A DNA stretch of 64,000 nt from an uncultured Methanobrevibacter sp. (GCF_900314615.1 NZ_OMWA01000003.1:1-64000); one strand, 5' to 3'. Positions 51,322 to 61,037 are shown, counted from the stretch's first letter. Numbers and translations: made by a program. The notes: generated from the letters alone by a model not told the origin.

Positions 51322-51753
51322 ATGGCAGTAAAACAAATTTCAATTTTTGTAGAAAACAAAGAGGGAAGAATTAAAAAAGCTATTGATACATTAGCAAAAC
51401 AGAATATTAACATTCGTGCACTTTCAATAGCAGATACCACAAAATATGGAATTTTAAGATTAATCGTTTCAGACAATGAAAAAGCGATTGAAGCTCTTGA
51501 AGCTGATGGTTTCATTGTTAAAGAAAACGAAGTAATTATCTTAGCTGTTCCTGATGAACCTAATGGATTAAACTCCACTTTAGCTATTTTCGATGATAAA
51601 AACATTAATCTGGAATACTTATATGCATTTGTAAGCAGCAAAACAGATGAAGCTATAGTAGTTATGAGATTAGAAAACATGGAAAAAGCTATCGAAGCTT
51701 TAAATAATAGCGATATTAAAATTTTAGATGAAAGCGATATTAAAGACCTTTAG
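51322..51753 (+). CDS. Double ACT-domain regulatory protein
   Basis: 143 residues from ATG 51322, which has a perfect GGTGATAAA. Two ACT domains (~3-68 and ~70-140): 'ISIFVENKEGRIKKAIDTLAKQNINIRALSIADTTKYGILRLIVSD' and 'LAIFDDKNINLEYLYAFVSSKTDEAIVVMRLENMEKAIEALN'. ACT domains bind amino acids, so this is a likely aromatic amino acid sensor of the upstream ligase. Such genes travel with paaK/ior in methanogens. A hairpin terminator follows. Confidence 0.85.
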   Translation: MAVKQISIFVENKEGRIKKAIDTLAKQNINIRALSIADTTKYGILRLIVSDNEKAIEALEADGFIVKENEVIILAVPDEPNGLNSTLAIFDDKNINLEYLYAFVSSKTDEAIVVMRLENMEKAIEALNNSDIKILDESDIKDL

Positions 51754-51785
51754 AAAAGATTAACCTCTTTTCTACTACTTTTTTT
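51751..51785 (+). terminator. Hairpin terminator after the ACT gene
   Basis: TAGAAAAG (51751-51758) pairs with CTTTTCTA (51767-51774) and is followed by a seven-T run. The TAG stop opens the stem. The next ATG is 4 bp after the T run, so the DUF4013 gene may still be co-transcribed. Confidence 0.6.
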
Positions 51786-51788
51786 AAA

Positions 51789-52493
51789 ATGACATCTGTA
51801 AAAATCACCTTAAAAGACATTATAAGATATACTTTCAGCAATTATAAGACTGTTCTTCTGATTGCGACATTAATGCTTGTTATTTCAGCTTTGGGATATA
51901 TTTCAGAAAACCGTTCTGACATCATATCTCCCATAGCAGCAATCCTTTTAGACATATTGATTTTTATTGAAGTTGGATACGGTGCAGAAATCATTAGAAC
52001 AAGTTATTTGGGACATGATACTCCTCCCAAGTTAACTAACATATGGGAATTAATTAAAGAAGGATTTAAGAGAACTTTAATTTATTTAGCCTATGGATTG
52101 ATTTCTATATTATTATTCAGAATAGAAACATATTTTCCATTTTACAGCATAGAAGCTGCTGTTTGCGACTTTTTAATTATTGTTGTTAACGTTTTATTGA
52201 GTTTAGGTATGATTAATAAATTTATACACAACAACGAGTTTAAAAAAGCTTTCAACTTGAAGGAAATGCTGATGTTATTTAAACAGTATAAACTAAAAAA
52301 ATTAATCTACGTAATAATCAGCATACTTATTTCACAGTCCTTTGTAATTTCATGTATTGTGGATATTCATCCAGGATTAACAATTATTGACGTAATACTA
52401 GCAATTTTAACTTTCTTTTTAGCCCCACTTACATTAATTTCAACAAAACGATTAATCGGATTAACATTTAAAGAAATTATTCCAAAAAATTGA
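51789..52493 (+). CDS. DUF4013-type membrane protein
   Basis: 234 residues, five to six membrane helices. 'IEVGYGAEIIRTSYLGHDTPPKLTNIWELIKEGFKRTLIYLAYGLI' is the DUF4013-like pattern of methanogen membrane proteins with unknown function. No ribosome binding site is visible before ATG 51789, which follows directly on the T run of the preceding terminator; this suggests either leaderless transcription or weak coupling. Confidence 0.7.
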   Translation: MTSVKITLKDIIRYTFSNYKTVLLIATLMLVISALGYISENRSDIISPIAAILLDILIFIEVGYGAEIIRTSYLGHDTPPKLTNIWELIKEGFKRTLIYLAYGLISILLFRIETYFPFYSIEAAVCDFLIIVVNVLLSLGMINKFIHNNEFKKAFNLKEMLMLFKQYKLKKLIYVIISILISQSFVISCIVDIHPGLTIIDVILAILTFFLAPLTLISTKRLIGLTFKEIIPKN

Positions 52494-52680
52494 AAAGAAA
52501 AGACTTAAAATATTTTTCTTTAATTTTAAGTACCTTTTCTAAAGGAACACAATTTTTTAAGAGATCTCCCGGTTTTTCATCGGATTTAAGTAAATTTAAA
52601 ATGATTTGCTCAATACATGCATGATTATGAAAAAAAATGAGAGTATCAACTAAAAAAAAGCGCTGAAATATAAAAAAAGT
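52494..52680 (-). pseudogene. Possible gene remnant
   Basis: On the minus strand a ~60-codon open frame without a start or ribosome binding site reads '...HACIEQIILNLLKSDEKPG' then 'DLLKNCVPLEKVLKIKEKYF' and ends with a TAA that overlaps the end of the DUF4013 gene. The composition is protein-like. It may be the tail of a decayed gene, or chance in AT-rich DNA. Confidence 0.25.
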
Positions 52681-52691
52681 AAAGAAAATAG

Positions 52692-52970
52692 CTATAATTC
52701 TTTCAACATGTTAGCTATATCTTCTTTTGAGTAACCTAAACGTACAAAAAGACTTTTGAGCGGATCAGTTTCAGGAACAACACCTAATTCTCTCCAGCTT
52801 TTAAAATCATTTTTTAAAATCCCATTAATTAAAAGTTGAATAGTAATTAAATCATCACTTTTAACAGCAATGAATGCATCTTCCTCATCAAAAACATTAT
52901 CCGGGTCAATTAATGTTAAGTTACCTGCCATATCTTTTTTTACAATTGCATTGTCAATTTTGTAAGCCAT
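52692..52970 (-). CDS. Hypothetical 92-residue protein
   Basis: MAYKIDNAIVKKDMAGNLTLIDPDNVFDEEDAFIAV... is acidic. A short beta-rich N-terminus is followed by a helical 'SKEDIANMLKEL' tail. No recognised family and no membrane helix. It precedes the possible remnant on the minus strand and follows the iorBA operon by 54 bp, so it may share transcripts with it. The start lacks a strong ribosome binding site (GTTGTGGTATT). Confidence 0.58.
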   Translation of the reverse strand: MAYKIDNAIVKKDMAGNLTLIDPDNVFDEEDAFIAVKSDDLITIQLLINGILKNDFKSWRELGVVPETDPLKSLFVRLGYSKEDIANMLKEL

Positions 52971-53024
52971 AATACCACAACGTTGTTATCTAATTAAAAG
53001 TTTATTTAAAATACTATATAAAAT

Positions 53025-53609
53025 TTAACCTTTGATAGATTTATAACCGCTTTCAATAGCTTTTAAATTCATTTCATGGAATTTAGGTTTTAAATTATTT
53101 TTCATTGCATCAATAACTGAATCTTTTGTAAGAGGAAACTTATCATCAGCAGTTACTGCACCTAAAAGTACCATATTCAATGACAGGACACTGCCTGCAT
53201 CAATAGCCAGCTGAGTTCCGTCAATAGGAAGAACATGTTTAAAGTTTTCCTTTAATGTTTTGGTTATACTGTCAACACTCGGATAAGGTTTATCTGTTGA
53301 AGACGGAATGATCGGATGGGTATTGTAAACAATTTTAGTATCTTCGTTAACTTTATCAAGTCCCCTAATTGTTTCAATTGGCTCAAAAGCAAGCAACATA
53401 TTTGCACCCTGATTTGGGATAATTGAAGAGTTAAATCCACCTATTTTTAATTCTGTAGAAACAGAACCTCCTCTTTGAGACATTCCGTGAATTTCACTCA
53501 TTACTACATCCAAACCCTGATTCATAGCAGCTTCACCGATTATTGTAGAGGTTTTAATAATTCCTTGGCCCCCTACGCCACAAATATAAATACTATAATG
53601 ATTATCCAT
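53025..53609 (-). CDS. iorB: Indolepyruvate:ferredoxin oxidoreductase, beta subunit
   Basis: 194 residues. Pyruvate-ferredoxin oxidoreductase gamma-type domain with 'ICGVGGQGIIKTSTIIGEAAMNQGLDVVMSEIHGMSQRGGSVSTELKIGG', conserved in IorB. With IorA it oxidatively decarboxylates aromatic 2-oxoacids to aryl-acetyl-CoA, or runs in reverse for biosynthesis. The start is four bases after the iorA stop, and GGTGAGAAA lies within iorA. The paaK-type ligase and ACT genes lie 1.7 kb away, convergent. Confidence 0.93.
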   Translation of the reverse strand: MDNHYSIYICGVGGQGIIKTSTIIGEAAMNQGLDVVMSEIHGMSQRGGSVSTELKIGGFNSSIIPNQGANMLLAFEPIETIRGLDKVNEDTKIVYNTHPIIPSSTDKPYPSVDSITKTLKENFKHVLPIDGTQLAIDAGSVLSLNMVLLGAVTADDKFPLTKDSVIDAMKNNLKPKFHEMNLKAIESGYKSIKG

Positions 53610-53613
53610 TTTC

Positions 53614-55506
53614 TCACCTACCTGCCTCTAGTGCACCATATTTACAGACCTGAATACATACATTGCATCCGTCACATTGTGCTTTATCAATAACAATTTT
53701 TCCATTGATTTTTGAAATAGCAGGACATGCCAGTTCACTGACACATTTGTCACAATTATTACAATTCTTTTCAATTAAATTAACTGGTGGTTTTTTGGTT
53801 AAACCTTTAATTAATGTACATGGAGCTTTAGAAATAATAACTGCTGTATCATCTCTTTGGAATGCTTCAACATAAGTTTTAACAACCTGTTCCAGATTAA
53901 ATGGGTTGATTACACGTACATAATCACATCCGCAAGCAAGAGCTAATTTACGAATGGAAACTTCAGGAGCATCATCCCCCATTCCATCAACAGGAATACC
54001 CGGATTTGGCTGACCGCCAGTCATTGCTGTAATTCTGTTGTCCAAAACAGTCAGGACAAAGTTATGTTTGTTGTGAACTGCATTAATCAATGGTGAAACA
54101 CCGCTGTGGAAAAATGTTGAATCACCGATAAAGCTTGCAACTTTTTGGTCAGTTGATACTGAAAATCCGCAACCGTCCCCTACGCTTGAACCCATTGACA
54201 GAAGATAATCTGCAGCGTTATAAGGCGGGTTGATACCTAATGTATAACATCCTATATCTGAAGCGAATACCACATCTGAAGTTTGTAAACCTAATTCTTC
54301 AATAGCTTTGTTTATTCCATAATACATCGCTCTGTGAGGACATCCTGCACATAAAACCGGAGCTCTGTTTGGAATATCCTCCTGTAATTTTTCCAAACTT
54401 GATGAAAATTTGAGATCAATATTATCAGAGAAATTCAATATTTTATTTAAACCGTTTGCAACAACATCAGAATTGAATTCATGATAAAGCGGGAATGTTC
54501 CATCTAACTTACCGTGAACAGAAACATTTAAGTTTTTAGCACCTATGGTAGCTAAAGTTTCCCTTTCCATAATCGGGTCAACTTCTTCAACAATGAATAC
54601 TTCGTCAATGCCTTCTAAAAATTCAGCGACCTTTTCCTGCGGGAACGGATATGAAAATCCTAATTTTAAAATGTCAACATCCAGATTGTTGAATTTGACA
54701 ACATCATGAGCATAGTTATATGCACTGCTTGAAGCGATTAAACCATATTTTTTATCATCAGCAAAATCAATTTCTTTGTTAAATTCACTTTTATTGGTTT
54801 CTTCTTCAAGTTTGTGAATCTTATCCCATAGTCTTACATGCATATCTCCTGCAAAAGCAGGAACAGGAACATATTTTGAAGGGTCTTTATTGAAGTGACC
54901 TCTTTTCCAATGGTTTTCATTGTTTGAGGAGTTATCTTTAACATCCCCAAATTCAACAACTCCCCTCATGTGAGATACACGGGTTGTTGTTCTAACAATT
55001 ACAGGCAAATTGATTTGTTCAGATAAATCAAATGCGTATTTTACCATATCTTTTACTTCCTGACAGTTTGACGGTTCCAAAATAGGCACATTGGCTAATC
55101 TTGCATAGTTACGGGTGTCCTGCTCGTTTTGAGATGAAAACAATGAAGGATCATCAGCGGATAAAATAACCATTCCACCATTTACGCCTGAATATGCAGT
55201 TGTCATGAATGAATCTGCCGCAACATTCATACCCACATGCTTCATGAATGTGAATGACCTGAGACCTGAAGCGGCGGCAGTTGCTGCAACCTCCATCGCT
55301 ACCTTTTCATTAGTAGAAAATTCAAAATAAATATTAGCATCTTTTGCCAATACTGATAATACATTTCCAATTTCTGAAGAAGGAGTACCTGGATATGTAG
55401 CTGCAATAGAAACGCCTGCTTCTATAACACCTCTTACAGCAGCTTCATTACCTAGTAAAAATTGTTTATCACCAGATTCTCCTGTGACTAATTCTTTTAA
55501 ATTCAT
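53614..55506 (-). CDS. iorA: Indolepyruvate:ferredoxin oxidoreductase, alpha subunit
   Basis: 630 residues from ATG 55506, which has GAGGAAAATATA; an upstream frame to 55551 lacks a ribosome binding site. The order is PFOR-type thiamine-PP domain I, thiamine-binding C-terminal half ('GDSTFFHSGVSPLINAVHNKHNFVLTVLDNRITAMTGGQPNPG' is the TPP/Mg motif) and a C-terminal ferredoxin domain with two motifs, CNNCDKCVSELACP and CDGCNVCIQVCKYG. It lacks nothing obvious. In an operon with iorB. Reads away from the YhgE-type gene. Confidence 0.94.
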   Translation of the reverse strand: MNLKELVTGESGDKQFLLGNEAAVRGVIEAGVSIAATYPGTPSSEIGNVLSVLAKDANIYFEFSTNEKVAMEVAATAAASGLRSFTFMKHVGMNVAADSFMTTAYSGVNGGMVILSADDPSLFSSQNEQDTRNYARLANVPILEPSNCQEVKDMVKYAFDLSEQINLPVIVRTTTRVSHMRGVVEFGDVKDNSSNNENHWKRGHFNKDPSKYVPVPAFAGDMHVRLWDKIHKLEEETNKSEFNKEIDFADDKKYGLIASSSAYNYAHDVVKFNNLDVDILKLGFSYPFPQEKVAEFLEGIDEVFIVEEVDPIMERETLATIGAKNLNVSVHGKLDGTFPLYHEFNSDVVANGLNKILNFSDNIDLKFSSSLEKLQEDIPNRAPVLCAGCPHRAMYYGINKAIEELGLQTSDVVFASDIGCYTLGINPPYNAADYLLSMGSSVGDGCGFSVSTDQKVASFIGDSTFFHSGVSPLINAVHNKHNFVLTVLDNRITAMTGGQPNPGIPVDGMGDDAPEVSIRKLALACGCDYVRVINPFNLEQVVKTYVEAFQRDDTAVIISKAPCTLIKGLTKKPPVNLIEKNCNNCDKCVSELACPAISKINGKIVIDKAQCDGCNVCIQVCKYGALEAGR

Positions 55507-55894
55507 TATATTTTCCTCAAAGTAATCATTTATACATATATAATATTTCACTTCAAAGTATAAATATTATATTAAAAATGAAAAAAATTACATGATAAAA
55601 TCTAATTTTAAATTCAACAAAATCAGTTAACTCTTCCGGAAACCTCTTTAAAAAAAATAATCAATTTCCCATTATTTTTATTTTTTAGAATGAAAGACAT
55701 GAATTTTAGACATATAATAGAAACTCTTTTATAAAATCTTTTTCTTAAATAAAAATGTATAAAAATTATAGGTAAAGTTCATCAGCAATTAAGTAAATCT
55801 TAACAGTTTAGATTTATATCTGAATTATAAAACATGTTAAAACTTTAGAAACTTTATTTTTAATTTTTTTAACCAATATATAAAGTGAGAATAT
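55507..55894. other. Divergent promoter region, iorA / YhgE-type gene
   Basis: 388 bases. For iorA the minus strand has a TATATATGTAT tract near 55530-55540, close to the start. For the plus-strand gene, CAATATATAAAG (~55873-55885) is followed ten bases later by the ATG, which is too close for a normal TATA, so another TATA box (ATTTATATCTG, ~55810-55820) may be used. No ORF or RNA is seen. Confidence 0.4.
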
Positions 55895-57733
55895 ATGGGT
55901 AGTAAAGATATAGGCAATATTATCGAGATAATGAAAAATGATTTCAAATCAGTATTTTCAAACCCTATTGTAACCCTTGTTTTAATTGGAATAATTATTC
56001 TCCCATCCCTTTATGCTCTTTTAAACATACAGGCATGTTGGGACCCTTATGGAAATACGGGAAACGTGGAATTTGCAATTGCCAATTTGGACAATGGTTC
56101 ATCTTTTGAGGGTGCGAACATAAATGTTGGAAATGAACTTGTTAAAGATTTGAAGAAGAATGACAAATTCAAATGGACATTTGTCACAGAAGACGAACTG
56201 CGAGATGGAGTGCATAGCGGGCGGTATTATGCAGGCATAGTAATACCCAAAAATTTGACGGAAAACGTTGTTTCGATTGCAGGAGATGACCCGAAACAGG
56301 CAGAATTGGAATATGTCGTAAATGTTAAATCCAACCCTGTAGCTACCAAATTGACAGATACCGGTGCAAATACTGTTTATACAACACTTAACGCAAAAAT
56401 TATCCAAATTATTAACCTTGCAGCATATGGAAAACTTGGAGAATTACAGGAAGGTCTTGCAGCGGGTGCAGGCCAATTGGCCAGTGGTGGAGGCCAACTT
56501 CAAGCTGGTGCTGCGCAGGTTTCATCAGGTGCAAGTCAGGTTTCATCAGGAGTTAGCCAGGTTCAGGATGGAGCCAGTCAAGTTAAAGACGGTGCAAGCC
56601 AAGTACAACAGGGAAAAAGTGCAGTTCAGCAAGGTGCAAGCCAAGTAAAACAAGGTTCCAGTGCAGTTCAGCAAGGTGCAAGCCAAGTTCAAAAAGGTTC
56701 TGAAGAATTAGACTCAGCGGTAGATCCATCATTAATTCCAGACGGACCTGTAAAAGAATATATTGACAGCAGTTCTGAACTTGCAAAGGGAAGCGGTAAA
56801 GTAGCTGATGGGTCAAGTCAAGTTGCACAAGGTGCCAGTGATGTAGCAGACGGTTCATCACAATTAGCTGATGGGTCAAGCAAAGTTGCTGGAGGAGCCA
56901 GTGCTCTGGCAGACGGTTCAGTGCAATTAGCTGAAGGTTCATTAAGTCTTGCAGCAGGTGCGGAATTACTTGGAAACTCAGCTGCACAAGCATTATTTAC
57001 CGCTGCAGGTTCACTTGGAGCAACTGCAAACCAGCTTTCTGCAATTACAGGTATCAACGAAACACTTCTTGGAGATTACTTCTTCTCACCAGTTAAACTA
57101 GACAGAAATGAAGTATTTTCAGTACCTGACTACGGATCCAATGTAGCACCATTTTATATTGTATTATCCATGTGGGTCGGTGCTTTAATTACATGTGTGA
57201 TGATGGAACCTAAATCAAGCATAGGAACCAAATATTCCCCATTTGAAATGTATTCAGGTAAACTGTTAATTTATATAGTTATGAGCATTTTGCAGGCTTG
57301 TGTGACAATTATTGGAGCACATCTGCTAGGAGTTTATATAGACAATTATCCATTGTTTATATTTTCATCAATACTAGTATCGGCAGTGTTCATGATTCTG
57401 ATATATTCGGTGATTTCGGCTATTGGAACTGTTGGAAAAGGTGCTATAGTAGTTCTTTTAGTTCTTCAAATTTCTGCAACAGGAGGAATATATCCAATAG
57501 AGATCATGCATAAATTTTTCCAAACATTATACCCATATATGCCAATGACTTATGCAATTAAACTGATACGGGAAGCACAGTTAGGTGTTGTCTGGTCAAA
57601 TTACTGGCCGGCATTAGCTATTCTTTTAGCTATCGGAATACTGACAGTTATTGTTGCAATTGCAATTAAGGAAAAAGCGGATAAAAACTCCAAATACTTT
57701 GAGGAAAAATTGGAGGAAAGCGGATTATTTTAG
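55895..57733 (+). CDS. YhgE/Pip-type ABC-2 membrane protein with heptad-rich extracytoplasmic domain
   Basis: 612 residues. N-terminal membrane helix (~24-44), a large extracytoplasmic domain (~50-400), then six C-terminal ABC-2-type helices (~430-600). Residues ~190-375 are two runs of 7- or 14-residue G/S/A-Q-V repeats ('GASQVSSGVSQVQDGASQV...', 'SSQVAQGASDVADGSSQL...'), typical of YhgE/Pip proteins, which are linked to phage infection or type VII-like secretion in bacteria. The role in archaea is unknown. The DNA carries an exact 29-bp direct repeat. Confidence 0.85.
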   Translation: MGSKDIGNIIEIMKNDFKSVFSNPIVTLVLIGIIILPSLYALLNIQACWDPYGNTGNVEFAIANLDNGSSFEGANINVGNELVKDLKKNDKFKWTFVTEDELRDGVHSGRYYAGIVIPKNLTENVVSIAGDDPKQAELEYVVNVKSNPVATKLTDTGANTVYTTLNAKIIQIINLAAYGKLGELQEGLAAGAGQLASGGGQLQAGAAQVSSGASQVSSGVSQVQDGASQVKDGASQVQQGKSAVQQGASQVKQGSSAVQQGASQVQKGSEELDSAVDPSLIPDGPVKEYIDSSSELAKGSGKVADGSSQVAQGASDVADGSSQLADGSSKVAGGASALADGSVQLAEGSLSLAAGAELLGNSAAQALFTAAGSLGATANQLSAITGINETLLGDYFFSPVKLDRNEVFSVPDYGSNVAPFYIVLSMWVGALITCVMMEPKSSIGTKYSPFEMYSGKLLIYIVMSILQACVTIIGAHLLGVYIDNYPLFIFSSILVSAVFMILIYSVISAIGTVGKGAIVVLLVLQISATGGIYPIEIMHKFFQTLYPYMPMTYAIKLIREAQLGVVWSNYWPALAILLAIGILTVIVAIAIKEKADKNSKYFEEKLEESGLF

Positions 57734-57765
57734 AAGTTATCTATTAACTTCTAATTATTTTTTAA
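57731..57765 (+). terminator. Stop-codon hairpin terminator
   Basis: TAGAAGTTA (57731-57739) pairs perfectly with TAACTTCTA (57745-57753), followed by a T-rich tract. The TAG stop of the YhgE-type gene begins the stem. Confidence 0.6.
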
Positions 57766-57787
57766 AGAAAACACAGAGTTGAATAAA

Positions 57788-59284
57788 ATGAAAAAAAAGT
57801 TATTGTTTATTTTATTAGTTACCTGCATATTATTTAGTGTTTCAGGCGTTTTTGCTAGTGACATTAATGAAACTGCAATAGCTAATGATGAAAGTGACAT
57901 GAACAATTTAGAAGCAATCAGTAACGATGAAAATCAACTTTTAGGAGATACCAAAGATTTAGCAGCCGATGCAGATAACGGAACATTCACTGCACTGCAA
58001 TTGAAAATCAATGCTGCTAAAGAAGGAAGTGAAATAAATTTAACAAGAGATTACAAATATAACGATGATTTTAAACTTACTACTGGAGTTTTCATCAATA
58101 AAGACATAACAATCAACGGTAATGGCCATGTCATTGACGCAATGGGCAAATCAAGAATTTTTACTATCAACTATGGAAGCGGATTATCATTTTACAAAGT
58201 TACATTGAAAAATATCACATTTAAAAACGGTAACGCCAAAATTTATGGTGGTGCAATATTAAACTTTGCAGATTTAACAATAGATAACTGTTATTTCACA
58301 AACAATAATGCAGGTACCGCCGGAGGAGCTGTAAATTCCTTAGGAGCATTAACTTTAAAAAATTCAAAATTCAATAAGAATTCTGCGGGAGGAGATGCTG
58401 GAGCGGTTTTCTCACTAACCCTTAAAAAAGGCCCACAGTTCTATGCAAATTATTTTGCAGGTAAAAATGCAACTGAAGATGTTAACCTTCTTTTAAGTAT
58501 TGCATTGCAAGCAGCTCTTGAACATGGAAAAGATACCATAACCAACTGTGTATTTACCAACAATATAGCTAACGGCCGTGGTGGAGGAGCAGTTTATGCA
58601 TTCTCCCATATAGACATCAGTTCATCTACATTCAATTCAAATAAGGCCGGCGAAAAAGGTGGAGCAGTGTTTGGATGTAAAGATCTCTTTATTAAAAATT
58701 CAAAATTTAATAAAAATCAGGTCACAATGTATGGCGGAGCAGTCTATTTCAAATGCCATGAGCAATCAGGACATTATGAAAACGGAACCTGGGTTTCCAG
58801 CATTAAATATTACACAAATTCAATTGAAGGTTCCACTTTTGCAAACAATGTTGCAGGTGAAAGAGGAGGAGCAATCTACGGATTCAGAACTTCCGATTCA
58901 GATAAAGTTCATTGCGCTAAAGCTGTGAAATGTACTTTTAGCGACAATAAAGCACCTAAAGGTAAAGATATCTATGGTGGAACAGTTAAAAATTGTGTTT
59001 ATAAAAATACAAAAATCACCTTAAAAACAGCGACAGTTAAAAAATCAGCTAAAAAACTAACCTTACAGGCAACACTCAAAAAAGGTTCATCACCACTTAA
59101 AGGCAAACAGGTTACTTTCAAATTTAATGGAAAAACCTATAAAGCAAAAACCAACTCCAAAGGTATTGCAAAAGTTACCATTAAACAAAGCATCCTGAAA
59201 AAGCTTAAAGTAGGAAAAACCATCAAATATCAAGCAAAATATAGTAGTTTTATTGCTAAAAAAACTGCAAAAGTTAAAAAGTAG
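57788..59284 (+). CDS. Adhesin-like protein with beta-helix repeats
   Basis: 498 residues from ATG 57788. Signal peptide (~1-23), an acidic Asn-rich segment, then a right-handed beta-helix of the polymorphic-outer-membrane-protein type (~65-385) with repeated 'GGAIYG/GGAVYA' and 'CYFTNNNAGTAGGAV' motifs. A C-terminal Lys-rich Ig-like domain (~420-498, 'LKTATVKKSAKKLTLQATLKKGSSPLKGKQVTFKFNGKTYKAKTNSKGIAKVTI') may bind pseudomurein. Such proteins are abundant in Methanobrevibacter and thought to mediate contact with partners. The TTG at 57779 is a poorer start. Confidence 0.85.
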   Translation: MKKKLLFILLVTCILFSVSGVFASDINETAIANDESDMNNLEAISNDENQLLGDTKDLAADADNGTFTALQLKINAAKEGSEINLTRDYKYNDDFKLTTGVFINKDITINGNGHVIDAMGKSRIFTINYGSGLSFYKVTLKNITFKNGNAKIYGGAILNFADLTIDNCYFTNNNAGTAGGAVNSLGALTLKNSKFNKNSAGGDAGAVFSLTLKKGPQFYANYFAGKNATEDVNLLLSIALQAALEHGKDTITNCVFTNNIANGRGGGAVYAFSHIDISSSTFNSNKAGEKGGAVFGCKDLFIKNSKFNKNQVTMYGGAVYFKCHEQSGHYENGTWVSSIKYYTNSIEGSTFANNVAGERGGAIYGFRTSDSDKVHCAKAVKCTFSDNKAPKGKDIYGGTVKNCVYKNTKITLKTATVKKSAKKLTLQATLKKGSSPLKGKQVTFKFNGKTYKAKTNSKGIAKVTIKQSILKKLKVGKTIKYQAKYSSFIAKKTAKVKK

Positions 59285-59315
59285 ATGCGAAAGCATTTAC
59301 TATTCCTATTTTTTT
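59281..59315 (+). terminator. Hairpin terminator with GAAA tetraloop
   Basis: GTAGATGC-GAAA-GCATTTAC (59281-59300) pairs over eight bases with one G-U wobble. The GAAA loop is a stable GNRA tetraloop. The TAG stop of the adhesin gene lies in the stem, and a T run follows. Confidence 0.6.
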
Positions 59316-59441
59316 AACAAACATTCTATTTTTAATCAATTACCAAATTTTAAAAAAAGATAATATTAATTAAATCTAAAAAGAAAAATAATATTATATC
59401 AATACTAAATATACATTTTTTAGAGAGTCTGGTGATTAACT

Positions 59442-61037
59442 ATGGATAAGGAAACCAAACAACGTTTGGGTGAAATTAGAGCAGCCCTCAAAAAATATGG
59501 CTTCGACAAAATTTTAGGTCAAACAGCAAAAAATAAAATTCGTCCAAAAGATGATGATGAAGCAGATAACCTTTTATTAAATGATGAAACTCCAGTTAAA
59601 CTAAGACTGATGCTTCAGGAATTAGGAACCACATTCATTAAATTAGGCCAACTGTTAAGTACAAGACCTGATGTTGTCGGTGAAAGAATAGCAAATGAAT
59701 TAACCAACTTACAGGATGACAATCCTGCAATAACATACGAACAAGTCAAAGAAATTGTTGAAAGAGAACTTAACGGCAATATTGATGAACTGTTCGAGGA
59801 CTTTTCTCATGAACACCTGGCAACTGCATCAATCGGCCAGGTCCATGAAGCCAAATTGATAACAGGTGAGCGAGTTGCAGTTAAAATCCAAAAAGAGGGA
59901 ATTACAGATAAGATTGATCTTGACTTAAAGATATTGAAATTTATTGCCAAACGTGCAGACAGATTGAATGAAAATATTAGAAAAATAAACTTACCAGGAA
60001 TAATGGATGAGTTTGACCGTTCCATTCACAAAGAAATTGATTACAATAATGAATTCATGAATATGCAACGCATTGAAATGAATTTTATTGACGACCCTAA
60101 TGTACATATTCCTGCTACATATGACAAGTACTGCTCCTCAAAAGTTTTAACAATGGAGTTTATTGATGGTACAAAGTTGAATGATGTCTATGAAAGTACC
60201 AGTGATGAATTTGACAAGAAACTTTTAGCAAAAACTGTCCTTGATTCATATCTCCAGCAACTGTTCATTGACGGATTTTTCCATGGAGACCCTCATCCGG
60301 GCAACATCATGATTTTAGAAGATAATGTATTGTGTTATCTTGATTTGGGCATGATGGGATTCTTTGATGAAAAATTCAAACGTGACCTTTCCGAATTAAT
60401 GCTTCTGTTTGTTGACCAGGACGTGGACGGACTTATAAATCAACTGATGTACATGGACATCCTTGATTATGACATTGATACAGCTACTTTAAGAAGAGAT
60501 TTGAATGACCTGTTTGGAAGATACTTCGGCGTACAGTTAAATCGTTTCGATGGAGTCTTAGAAGCACTGCTTAACCTTATGCAAGAGTATGGAGTTATTC
60601 TCCCGAATGAAGTTGTTACAATGGCAAGAGGCCTGTCAATGATTGAAGCGACTGCAAACAACCTTGACCCTGAAATTGATGTATTTGCATCACTGAAACC
60701 TGTTGCAACCCAAATTGCAAAACAGAGACTCAGTCCAAAAAGATATATAAAAAACAAAAAAAGCAGTGCAATCCTTTATGGACACATGATTCAGGCATTG
60801 CCAAAGCTTCTTACAAAAACAATCCACAAGATTGAAAATGAAGAGCTGCAATTCCGATTTGAAGTAGACATTACCGACAAGGTTTCATTAATTGCATTAA
60901 TCTCAGCACTTATAATCAGTTCTTCAGTTGTTTCTTTCGGACCAAGAGTATTTGATATGCCTGTAATCTCATTAATCGGCTATATAATGACATTAATACT
61001 AAGTATTATATACATTAGAAAATTTGTTTTGAAATAG
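59442..61037 (+). CDS. ABC1/AarF/UbiB-family protein kinase-like protein
   Basis: 531 residues. The UbiB-type kinase-like domain has 'LGTTFIKLGQLLSTRPDVVG' (the KxGQ motif), 'PLATASIGQVHEAKL'-type 'HLATASIGQVH' (A-rich loop), 'VAVKIQKEGI' (catalytic Lys) and 'FFHGDPHPGNIM'/'CYLDLGMMGFF' (HxDPHPGN, DxG). Two membrane helices end the protein (~480-500, 505-528). Archaeal AarF proteins are linked to lipid or quinone metabolism in bacteria; methanogens of this order lack ubiquinone, so the role is unclear. It is likely monocistronic. Confidence 0.9.
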   Translation: MDKETKQRLGEIRAALKKYGFDKILGQTAKNKIRPKDDDEADNLLLNDETPVKLRLMLQELGTTFIKLGQLLSTRPDVVGERIANELTNLQDDNPAITYEQVKEIVERELNGNIDELFEDFSHEHLATASIGQVHEAKLITGERVAVKIQKEGITDKIDLDLKILKFIAKRADRLNENIRKINLPGIMDEFDRSIHKEIDYNNEFMNMQRIEMNFIDDPNVHIPATYDKYCSSKVLTMEFIDGTKLNDVYESTSDEFDKKLLAKTVLDSYLQQLFIDGFFHGDPHPGNIMILEDNVLCYLDLGMMGFFDEKFKRDLSELMLLFVDQDVDGLINQLMYMDILDYDIDTATLRRDLNDLFGRYFGVQLNRFDGVLEALLNLMQEYGVILPNEVVTMARGLSMIEATANNLDPEIDVFASLKPVATQIAKQRLSPKRYIKNKKSSAILYGHMIQALPKLLTKTIHKIENEELQFRFEVDITDKVSLIALISALIISSSVVSFGPRVFDMPVISLIGYIMTLILSIIYIRKFVLK

